A stretch of DNA of 12,368 bases from JBHEMK01 sp046262635 (GTDB lineage: Bacteria; Actinomycetota; Thermoleophilia; Gaiellales; Gaiellaceae), in NCBI GenBank assembly GCA_046262635.1, contig JBHEMK010000153.1, forward strand, positions 1 to 12,368, read 5' to 3'. Under the pieces are notes generated by a model that was not told the DNA's origin, ran no database searches, and saw nothing but the letters and a program-made list of their open reading frames with translations. Position 1 is the stretch's first letter, and each line of letters begins with the position of its first letter. This document shows positions 1-6,322 of the stretch, one piece after another. A program made the translations under genes and the position numbers.

Positions 1-883
1 CTGCTGCGACGAGCGCCTCGCGGCAGCGTGCTGCCATCTCGGCTGCCCGTTCGAACCGCCACTCGGGCGCCCCGTCGAGTGCCGCGAGCAGGCCGGCCAG
101 GGACGGCGGTGCGAGCCAGCCGAAGTCGAAGCGCGCCGCACCCGGTTTCGGCTCGAAGGCGCCGTCCGGCTCGATCGAGACCTGCGCGAAGTACGTCGGC
201 ACGGCGATTCGCAGTTGCTCTGGCTCCCGCACGTAGAGCGCGCCGAGCGGATCCGGTCCGCAGAGCCATTTCTGGCACGAGACCGTATAGAAGTCCGCGT
301 CCCCTGCCTGGACCGGGATCGCGCCCACTGACTGCGCGCCGTCCACGAGCACGGGGAGGCCGGTGTGCGACTTCAGCTCGTCGACCGGGAAGACCTGGCC
401 AGTCGTCCAGCACACGTGCGAGAGCGCGAGGAGACGTGTCCTCGGCGTAACCGCGGCGAGGATCGTCTCGAGCGCGTCGCCGGCCGGCCGACCCGTCGTC
501 GGGGCGACGGTGACGCGGGCGCCCGACGCCCGCAATGGCGCGAGCAGCCCGGGATGCTCGGCGTCGGTCGTCACAACCTCGTCCTCTGACCGCAGGCCGA
601 GGCCTCCGATGACGATGTTGCAGCCGTCGGTGGTCGAGCTCGTCAGGGCGATCCGCAGGGGCTCGACCGAAACCAGGCGAGCGATGCGGCCCCGCACCTC
701 GTCGCGAAGCCGGAGCATCTCCTCGAAGTAAGGTTTGCCGCCCCGGCCCCGGTCGAGATCCCGGCGGGTGTACTCGTTGATCGCCTCCGCGGTCGCGCGC
801 GAGAGCGGCCCCATGGAGCCGGCGTTTAGATACGCCACGTGCGCGAGGACCGGAAACGCCGCCCGCGCCTCCTCGAAGGTCAT
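1..883 (-). CDS. Class V aminotransferase-fold PLP enzyme (C-terminus beyond window)
   Basis: A PLP-dependent enzyme of the class V aminotransferase / cysteine desulfurase fold. The 294 visible residues start with MTFEEARAAFPVLAHVAYLN. Seen directly: an N-terminal substrate-loop motif YLNAGSMGP (about 18-26), a PLP-phosphate region TSSTTDGCNI (81-90), DGAQSVGAIP (181-190) with the cofactor-ring Asp181 and Gln184, and SCQKWLCGPD (202-211), whose Lys205 is the expected Schiff-base lysine. Family members run about 370-400 residues, so the last 80-100 lie past the left edge; no stop occurs in frame. The ATG at 883 overlaps the stop of the upstream hydrolase gene (ATGA), which implies translational coupling. 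The substrate cannot be assigned: cysteine desulfurase, isopenicillin-epimerase-like and other class V activities share these motifs. The family call is firm, the reaction open. Confidence 0.9.
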   Translation of the reverse strand, partial: MTFEEARAAFPVLAHVAYLNAGSMGPLSRATAEAINEYTRRDLDRGRGGKPYFEEMLRLRDEVRGRIARLVSVEPLRIALTSSTTDGCNIVIGGLGLRSEDEVVTTDAEHPGLLAPLRASGARVTVAPTTGRPAGDALETILAAVTPRTRLLALSHVCWTTGQVFPVDELKSHTGLPVLVDGAQSVGAIPVQAGDADFYTVSCQKWLCGPDPLGALYVREPEQLRIAVPTYFAQVSIEPDGAFEPKPGAARFDFGWLAPPSLAGLLAALDGAPEWRFERAAEMAARCREALVAA

Positions 884-1692
884 GCCGCCACCACCGCCTC
901 GACGGGGGCGTGGTCGGAGAGCAGCCGACCGTCCAGGCTGCGACGCCCCTCGGGCCACGGCTCGGGTGGCGTTGAGGCGGCGCCGCGAACGAGCACCTGG
1001 TCGATTCCCGGAGCGAGCTCCGACCACCCCCAGCCGCGCAGGTCGGCGAGCGTCCGCGAGCGCCCGGGCCGCACGTTGACATCTCCGCAGAGGATGGTCG
1101 GCTCCTGCGGACGTGCGAGAGCGTCGACGAACGAGACGGCCCGCCGGAGCTCGGCGTCCGCCAGCCGCTCGTCCGCGTCGTAGGCGGTGGCGTGCAGGTT
1201 GGCGACGAGCGCCGTGCTGCCGTCGGAAAGCCCGACGCGCACCGCCTGGCAGACCCGGCGCTCCTTGGCCCACGCAAGCCGCGGCACGAGGTCGAGATCG
1301 AGCCACCGCGCCTGGGCCCGCCGGAAGCCCCACGAGTTGAGCACGATCTTCTCGTGCGCGACCGGACGCAGCTGCCGAGTCATGAGGATCGCGTTCGCCT
1401 GGCCCGCGAACGCCGAGCGGAACATCCCGTGATCGAGGTCGGTCAGCGCCCTGCCGAGTGCCGCCGTGGAGGGCAGAGGGCCGAACCGCGGCCGTGCGGC
1501 GACATCGCAGATCGCGTGCATGCCGCTCCACTCTTCGAGGCGGGACAGGGCCCAGACCGGCAGTTCCTGCAGGCAGAGGAGGGCGGGGCGGTCGGCGGTC
1601 GCGAGCCTCACCATCTGCTCGAGGAACGCGCCCCGCTCGGGCGGCTTCGCATTCCCGTGGTAGAGGTTCCAGGTGCGGACGAGCAACGCCAC
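880..1692 (-). CDS. Endonuclease/exonuclease/phosphatase (EEP) superfamily hydrolase
   Basis: A 270-residue protein with the full set of DNase I / exonuclease III-fold (EEP) motifs. From a GTG start: TWNLYHGN with Asn9, LCLQEL with the metal-binding Glu43, LVANLHAT with Asn165 and His167, CGDVNVRPG with Asp204 and Asn206, GIDQVLV with Asp231, and LSDHAP with Asp260 and His261. The fold hydrolyses phosphodiester or phosphomonoester bonds with a divalent metal; DNA, nucleotides, phospholipids or inositol phosphates are all possible substrates. I see no signal peptide or membrane segment, so it is probably cytosolic. The GTG at 1692 is chosen because it gives the compact N-terminus MALLVRTWN expected of the fold. 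The frame stays open to 2151, but that stretch is antisense to the glycosyltransferase gene. No Shine-Dalgarno precedes the GTG, and a TAGGCT -10-like hexamer ends 7 nt upstream, so the mRNA is probably leaderless. Confidence 0.85.
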   Translation of the reverse strand: MALLVRTWNLYHGNAKPPERGAFLEQMVRLATADRPALLCLQELPVWALSRLEEWSGMHAICDVAARPRFGPLPSTAALGRALTDLDHGMFRSAFAGQANAILMTRQLRPVAHEKIVLNSWGFRRAQARWLDLDLVPRLAWAKERRVCQAVRVGLSDGSTALVANLHATAYDADERLADAELRRAVSFVDALARPQEPTILCGDVNVRPGRSRTLADLRGWGWSELAPGIDQVLVRGAASTPPEPWPEGRRSLDGRLLSDHAPVEAVVAA

Positions 1693-1698
1693 ACCGCA

Positions 1699-1705
1699 TA
1701 GCCTA
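1699..1705. promoter_or_regulatory. Symmetric bidirectional -10 element between divergent GTG starts
   Basis: The 18 bp between the divergent starts (1692 minus, 1711 plus) contain TAGCCTA. On the plus strand TAGCCT (1699-1704) fits the actinobacterial TANNNT -10 pattern and ends 6 nt before the GTG at 1711. On the minus strand TAGGCT (1705-1700) fits the same pattern and ends 7 nt before the GTG at 1692. Neither start has a Shine-Dalgarno, which fits leaderless mRNAs. The -35 matches are weak: CTGCCA at 1729-1724 for the minus direction (4 of 6, 18-bp spacer) and CGGACG at 1676-1681 for the plus direction (3 of 6, 17-bp spacer). Promoter activity is inferred. Confidence 0.55.
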
Positions 1706-1710
1706 GGGTC

Positions 1711-2766
1711 GTGCGGATCGTCCTGGCAGACCCACCCGCGTACACGCCGGCGTACGACCACGAGCTCGCGGCGGCGCTCGCGCGCGCGGGAGCCGAGGTC
1801 GAGCTCGTCACCTCGCCGTTCCGCTTTGGCGATGCACCGGTGCCCGACGGCTACGCGCGGACCGAACTCTTCTATCCCCTCTCCTCCCGGCTTTTCGGCC
1901 GCTCCCGTCTGCGGCTGCCACTGAAGGCCGCCGAGCACCTCCCCGGGCTCCTGCGGCTCGCGCGACGGCCCGCGGACGTCGTCCACCTGCAATGGGTCGC
2001 CGCACCCGAGCTCGACGCGCGCTTCCTCCGGCTGCCCGGGCCCTCGGTCTTCACGGCGCACGACCTGCTTCCCCGGCGGACGGGGCGGAAGCGCGAGCTC
2101 TGGCGAACGCTGCTGAACCGCTTCGACCGGGTCGTCGTGCACAGCGAGCACGGGCGCGACACCCTGGCCGGCCTCCTACCGGAGGAACGGCTGCGGGTGA
2201 TCGCGCACCCGGTCTTCCCAAGCCACCCGGGCCGCCGCGACGACGGGCGAACCCTGCTCTGCTTCGGTGTGATCCGCCCGTACAAGGGGCTCGGCGACGC
2301 GATCGCGGCCGCCCGGCAGGTCGAGGGTGCCCACTTGGTCGTGGCCGGGGACCCGTGGGAGCCGATCGAGTGCTATCGCGCAGTCGCCGACGGGCTCGAG
2401 GTCGACTGGCGTCTCGGCTACCTGCCCCAGGGGGAGGTTGACCGCGCGTTCGCCGAGGCGACTCTGGCCCTCTTCCCGTACCGCCCAGAGCTGGACCAGA
2501 GCGGCTCGCTGCTGCAGGCGCTCGGTGCGGGCGTCCCCGCTGTGGCCTACGACGTCGGCGGGATCGCCGAGCCCGTCCGCCGCTTCGGTGCGGGTCGAGT
2601 GGTCCCTCCCGGAGACGTCGCGGGCCTCGCGTCGGCCGTGCGGGAGTTGCTCGACGACCCGGTCGCTCTCGAGGCCGCCCGCGCCGGCGCGTGCCGCGCA
2701 CGCGACGAGCTGACCTGGGACGCTGCCGCTCGGGCGCACCTCTCGGTTTACGACGAGATCGCGTGA
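1711..2766 (+). CDS. GT4-type (GT-B fold) glycosyltransferase
   Basis: A 351-residue retaining glycosyltransferase of the GT-B fold. The N-terminal Rossmann half begins MRIVLADPPAYTPAYDHELA and contains DVVHLQW (89-95) and VFTAHDLLP (113-121). The donor-binding half contains LCFGVIRPYKGL (183-194), the usual nucleotide-sugar loop with Arg189 and Lys192, then HLVVAGDP (208-215). The C-terminal signature is QSGSLLQALGAGVPAVAYDVGG (263-284); here Gln and Ser replace the glutamates of the canonical EX7E motif, so donor handling may be unusual. There is no signal peptide or membrane anchor. The GTG at 1711 has no Shine-Dalgarno but follows a TAGCCT hexamer, which suggests a leaderless mRNA. The stop overlaps the GTG of the next gene (GTGA, 2763-2766). 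Donor and acceptor are unknown; the GH15 gene two places downstream suggests alpha-glucan or trehalose metabolism. Confidence 0.88.
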   Translation: MRIVLADPPAYTPAYDHELAAALARAGAEVELVTSPFRFGDAPVPDGYARTELFYPLSSRLFGRSRLRLPLKAAEHLPGLLRLARRPADVVHLQWVAAPELDARFLRLPGPSVFTAHDLLPRRTGRKRELWRTLLNRFDRVVVHSEHGRDTLAGLLPEERLRVIAHPVFPSHPGRRDDGRTLLCFGVIRPYKGLGDAIAAARQVEGAHLVVAGDPWEPIECYRAVADGLEVDWRLGYLPQGEVDRAFAEATLALFPYRPELDQSGSLLQALGAGVPAVAYDVGGIAEPVRRFGAGRVVPPGDVAGLASAVRELLDDPVALEAARAGACRARDELTWDAAARAHLSVYDEIA

Positions 2767-3074
2767 TCTTCCGCAGGCCTTTCGCCGACCTGATCCAGCG
2801 TCAGCTCGACCTGTTCGCGCGCGACTATGCCGACCTAATCGCCGACACCGACGCCGCCGAGCGCGCCTACGACCGGGCCGACCGGGCCGAGGCCGAGGAG
2901 CGCTACGGCGACCTCGTCGACCTGGTCGAGACGGCGACCGAGCAGCTCGCCGAGGTCCGAGATCACTTCGCGTCGACGCTCGATGCAGAGTCCGCCGAGA
3001 GCTACTGCATTGCGTATAACCGCGCAGTCCTGAAACGATGGCATCCCTTCGCCCGCGAGATCGAGAACCGCTGA
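2763..3074 (+). CDS. Small acidic/basic helical protein of unknown function
   Basis: A 103-residue protein with no function I can assign. It starts at a GTG that overlaps the glycosyltransferase stop, and its own TGA is followed directly by the ATG of the GH15 gene, so it is embedded in a co-translated operon. The sequence is strongly helical and charged: IFRRPFADLIQRQLDLFARD at the N-terminus, a middle rich in Asp, Glu, Ala and Arg (about 28-60), and a C-terminal part with SYCIAYNRAVLKRW (about 82-95). There are no Cys/His clusters and no membrane segment. The opening frame continues upstream to 2691 but only antiparallel to real coding sequence, so the overlap start is preferred. I believe similar small genes occur in related actinobacteria, but I cannot verify this here. 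An adaptor or regulator for the neighbouring carbohydrate enzymes is a guess from position only. Confidence 0.75.
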   Translation: MIFRRPFADLIQRQLDLFARDYADLIADTDAAERAYDRADRAEAEERYGDLVDLVETATEQLAEVRDHFASTLDAESAESYCIAYNRAVLKRWHPFAREIENR

Positions 3075-4862
3075 ATGCCCAAAATCGAGGACTACGCGCT
3101 GATCAGCGACTTCCAGACCGCGGCGCTCGTGAGCCGCGACGGGTCGATCGACTGGTGCTGCTTCCCGCGCTTCGACTCCGGCGCCTGTTTCGCGGCGCTG
3201 CTCGGCGGGCCCGAGCACGGACGCTGGCTCCTCGGCCCGGCTCTCCGCCCGCTGGCCCAGTCCCGGCGTTATCGCCACGACACGCTGGTGTTGGACACGA
3301 CGTTCGAGACGGACTTGGGTGCCGTCCGCGTGATCGACTTCATGCCGCCGCGTGGCAGGGCCCCGGACATCGTCCGCATCGTCGAGGGCCTCGAGGGTGC
3401 GGTCGCGATGCGCTCCGAGCTCGTGATCCGCTACGACTTCGGCAAGGTCGTGCCATGGGTGCGCCGGGTCGATCACGCCCGGGTCGCGGTCGCCGGCCCG
3501 GACGCGCTCTGCTTCCGGACCCCCGTCGAGGTGCGCGGAGCGGACATGACGACTGTCGCTGAGTTCACCGTGACCGAGGGCGAACGCGTGCCATTCGTCC
3601 TGACGTGGTTTCCGTCGCACGAGGATCTGCCGGCGGCGATCGACCCGGAGCTCGCGCTCAGGGAAACCGAAGATTCCTGGCATGAGTGGTGCTCATCGTG
3701 CGCGCACACCGGCCTGTATCACCAGGAGATCCACGAGTCACTGCTCGTGCTCAAGGCGATGACATACGAACCCACCGGCGGCATCGTCGCGGCGCCGACC
3801 ACATCGCTACCGGAGAAGATCGGCGGCGTCCGCAACTGGGACTACCGGTACTGCTGGCTGCGTGACGCGGCCCTGACCCTGAGCGCGATGCTGACCGCGG
3901 GCTATTTGGACGAGGCCCGGGCCTGGCGGGACTGGTTGCTGCGAGCGATCGCCGGTGACCCAGGCGACATTCAGATCATGTACGGGATCGGGGGCGAGCG
4001 GCGGCTCGACGAGCGCGAGCTTGATTGGCTCCCCGGCTACGAGGGCTCGCGTCCGATCCGGGTCGGCAATGCAGCCTCAGAGCAGTTTCAGCTCGACATC
4101 TACGGCGAGATGATCGACGCGCTCTACCAGGCCCGCGTACGCGGGGTGCCGCCCAACGAGCACGCGTGGGCGATCGTGCTCAAGGCGTTCGAATGGCTTG
4201 AGGAGGGCTGGCGACACGAGGACGCGGGGATCTGGGAGGTGCGTGGCCCCGCGCGACATTTCACGCACTCGAAGGTGATGGCGTGGGTCGCCTTCGACCG
4301 TGGGGTGCGCTTCATCGAGGATCTGGGGCGGACGGGCCCGCTCGAGCGCTGGTGCGCGATCCGTGACGAGATTCACGCCCAAATCTGCGATCGGGGCTGG
4401 AACGCGGAGAAGCAGGCCTTCACCCAGTACTACGGCTCCGACCAGCTCGACGCGAGCGCGCTGCTGATTCCGCTCGTCGGTTTCCTGCCGCCGGACGACG
4501 AGCGGATCGTCTCGACCGTCGCCGCGATCGAGCGGGAGCTGACGGTTGACGGCTTCGTCCTGCGCTACCGTCCGGAGGACGCTGGCGTCGACGGACTGCC
4601 CGGTGACGAGGGCGTCTTCCTACCCTGCTCCTTCTGGCTCGTTTCGGTGCTCGCCGCGCAGGGACGGCGCGACGACGCGACGACGCTCTTCGAGCGGCTG
4701 CTCGCGCTGCGCAACGACGTCGGGCTCCTCGCCGAGGAGTACGACCCGGTCGAGGGCCGGCTCCTCGGCAACTTTCCGCAGGCGTTCACCCACCTCGCGC
4801 TCGTCGATGCCGCCTTCGCGCTCAGCGAGGGATCCGAGCTGCGCGCACCGCCCAACGGCTAG
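3075..4862 (+). CDS. GH15 family glycoside hydrolase (glucoamylase or trehalase type)
   Basis: A complete 595-residue glycoside hydrolase family 15 protein. The N-terminal beta-sandwich begins MPKIEDYALISDFQTAALVS and contains DGSIDWCCFPRFDS (22-35), a GH15 hallmark. The (alpha/alpha)6 barrel contains GVRNWDYRYCWLRDAAL (251-267), with substrate-binding Asp256, Arg263 and Asp264, and GIWEVRG (385-391), whose Glu388 is the expected general acid. LLAEEYDP (551-558) carries the expected general base at Glu554 or Glu555, followed by GNFPQAFTHLAL (565-576). GH15 enzymes invert the anomeric centre when cleaving terminal alpha-glucosides; bacterial members include glucoamylases, glucodextranases and the mycobacterial-type trehalase, and sequence alone does not separate these. 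There is no signal peptide, so it probably acts in the cytosol. The ATG follows the previous stop with no gap, consistent with coupling. The neighbouring glycosyltransferase suggests a build-and-degrade pair for a glucose-containing compound. Confidence 0.95.
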   Translation: MPKIEDYALISDFQTAALVSRDGSIDWCCFPRFDSGACFAALLGGPEHGRWLLGPALRPLAQSRRYRHDTLVLDTTFETDLGAVRVIDFMPPRGRAPDIVRIVEGLEGAVAMRSELVIRYDFGKVVPWVRRVDHARVAVAGPDALCFRTPVEVRGADMTTVAEFTVTEGERVPFVLTWFPSHEDLPAAIDPELALRETEDSWHEWCSSCAHTGLYHQEIHESLLVLKAMTYEPTGGIVAAPTTSLPEKIGGVRNWDYRYCWLRDAALTLSAMLTAGYLDEARAWRDWLLRAIAGDPGDIQIMYGIGGERRLDERELDWLPGYEGSRPIRVGNAASEQFQLDIYGEMIDALYQARVRGVPPNEHAWAIVLKAFEWLEEGWRHEDAGIWEVRGPARHFTHSKVMAWVAFDRGVRFIEDLGRTGPLERWCAIRDEIHAQICDRGWNAEKQAFTQYYGSDQLDASALLIPLVGFLPPDDERIVSTVAAIERELTVDGFVLRYRPEDAGVDGLPGDEGVFLPCSFWLVSVLAAQGRRDDATTLFERLLALRNDVGLLAEEYDPVEGRLLGNFPQAFTHLALVDAAFALSEGSELRAPPNG

Positions 4863-5209
4863 CTATAGCGAGCAGATCACGGGCGCGCCTCCCCGTGGTG
4901 CCGCGACCGAACGCGGCTGAGAGGCCCGCCTCCCTCGGCCCGAGGTCCGACGCGATCTCTCGGTCGAGCGTCCGCTTTTCGTCTCAGGAGCCTTGGAGGC
5001 GAAGACGAGAATCGCCAGCACGCGGTCCAGCCGCAGGTGAAGAACACGCCGCCCGGCCGAGCAACGGCGATGTCGGCACGAAGCGCACGCCGATCAGCTC
5101 GAGATGATGCCCCTGTCGTAGCCGGACATGAAACCCCCCGTTCGGCGGCCACCGAGAGGGCGACGATGAAGCTGTTGGTCGGCTCGGGGATCTCATCCAC
5201 GAAGCTCAT
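4863..5209 (-). pseudogene. Decayed MFS sugar-porter transporter remnant
   Basis: Remains of a major facilitator superfamily sugar transporter, spread over several frames. The ATG at 5209 overlaps the stop of the upstream FUSC-like gene (ATGA) and has a good Shine-Dalgarno (AAGGAGAG, 6 nt spacing). It opens MSFVDEIPEPTNSFIVALSV, like a sugar-porter first helix. After a frameshift near a run of six C on the plus strand (5134-5139), GGFMSGYDRGIIS (GYD at 5123-5115) matches the FGYDTGVISG motif after helix 1. The C-terminal family motif then appears as LAILVFASKAPETK (PETK at 4988-4977). A second frame break leads to RTLDREIASDL (about 4975-4940), matching PETKGRTLEEIE-DL. A porter has about 450 residues and here both ends lie within 350 bp, so most of the protein is deleted. 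The intact first frame would give only a 110-residue hybrid. Family assignment rests on these two motifs. Confidence 0.65.
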
Positions 5210-6309
5210 GGCTGCTCTCCTTCGGGTGTGGTCGTCGACCTCCGCTCAACGAACCGGAACCGGCGCAACCTCGATACGTGCACGCGCTGTTCGGCCTCGC
5301 GGGCCCGCGCGCTGCCGTTGACGTCATCGGCGATCGACGCGATCGCGTGGGTGAGCACCGACATGCCGAGGGAGTCATCACGGCCGTGAGCCGCCAGACC
5401 AGCCCGCAGTGCCCGGTCGGCGGACCGGCGCGCGACGGCGGGATTCGTCGTCCGGATCGCCGTCGCGAGCGCGCCGATCGCGTCAAGCACCTCCTTCGGT
5501 GGCGCCCCAGTGGAGTCGAGCGCTCGCAGGGCGCCCGTCACGAGAGCCCGCGTGTCGCCGACGGCCGCATCGAGAGAAGCGACGAGGTCGCCGATCGGCT
5601 CGAGCCGGCGGCGCGCAGCGCGCCGGCGGGGCGCGCGCCGCGCCACGTCGCGGGCCAGGGCGAGCGCATCGTGGAGCCGGCGCTCATCAATCGCGTCGAC
5701 CATTGCGAGGATTCCCTCGGCGCGCTCCCGGTCGCGCGCGCGCAGCGCCTCAGCGACCTCGTCGAGCGTGCGGCCAAGCTCGCCACGCAGCCGTTGCGAT
5801 TCACGCCGCACGAGGTCGAGCGGGTCGATCGGGAACAGCACCTGCGCGGTCACGATCGCGATGCCGCCGCCGATCAACGCGTCGAAGAGGCGCTGGTAGG
5901 CGTAGTTCGAGCCCGTGCGTTGCAGCCCGACGATCAAGATGGCCGAGACCGCCGACTCGCTCACGGTCATCGGCCGAGCGCCGAGGGCGGTGCCGAGGAG
6001 GAGTGCGAAGGCGACGGCGACGACGATCTGCCAGCCGCCCGCGCCGACGGCAACGACCACGGTCGCGCCGATCAGGATCCCGAGTGCAACGCCGAACATC
6101 ATCTCGACGGCCTGCCTCCCGCGCCGGCCGCCTTCAGCGCCGAGGGCGATCACGGCGGCAATCGGGGCGAAGAACGGCTCGCCGTGGCCGGGGATCAGGC
6201 GCGCGAGCTGCCAGGCCAGGCCGGCCGCGAGGGCGGCCTGGGCGATCCGGCCGAGCCCGGCCGGGTCAAAGCGCCAACGCACACGGTCGAGCCGCGCGGG
6301 GAGGTTCAC
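5206..6309 (-). CDS. FUSC / aromatic-acid-exporter-like membrane protein
   Basis: A 367-residue membrane protein resembling the FUSC/ArAE (fusaric acid resistance, aromatic acid exporter) families. From the chosen GTG start it has about six hydrophobic segments in the first half: near 20-38, 45-58, 67-88, 93-109, 118-128 and 141-159. These include FFAPIAAVIALGAEGGRRGR, typical of the first FUSC repeat, and ALGILIGATVVVAVGAGG. The second half (about 165-367) is a soluble, Arg- and Ala-rich helical domain, as in one-repeat family members. It probably exports small aromatic or amphipathic compounds across the cytoplasmic membrane. The GTG at 6309 lies 13 bp after the dnaE2 stop with GAGAAG just before it; an ATG at 6369 inside dnaE2 is an alternative that would add 20 residues. 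Its stop overlaps the ATG of the decayed transporter. Co-transcription with dnaE2 is likely. Confidence 0.75.
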   Translation of the reverse strand: MNLPARLDRVRWRFDPAGLGRIAQAALAAGLAWQLARLIPGHGEPFFAPIAAVIALGAEGGRRGRQAVEMMFGVALGILIGATVVVAVGAGGWQIVVAVAFALLLGTALGARPMTVSESAVSAILIVGLQRTGSNYAYQRLFDALIGGGIAIVTAQVLFPIDPLDLVRRESQRLRGELGRTLDEVAEALRARDRERAEGILAMVDAIDERRLHDALALARDVARRAPRRRAARRRLEPIGDLVASLDAAVGDTRALVTGALRALDSTGAPPKEVLDAIGALATAIRTTNPAVARRSADRALRAGLAAHGRDDSLGMSVLTHAIASIADDVNGSARAREAEQRVHVSRLRRFRFVERRSTTTPEGEQP

Positions 6310-6322
6310 GCTTCTCAGACGC

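Noticed and set aside
1693..2151. Upstream extension of the EEP hydrolase frame to an ATG at 2151 (423 residues in all)
   Set aside because: The added 153 residues are antisense to the glycosyltransferase, have shadow-like composition, and lie before the natural start of the EEP fold.
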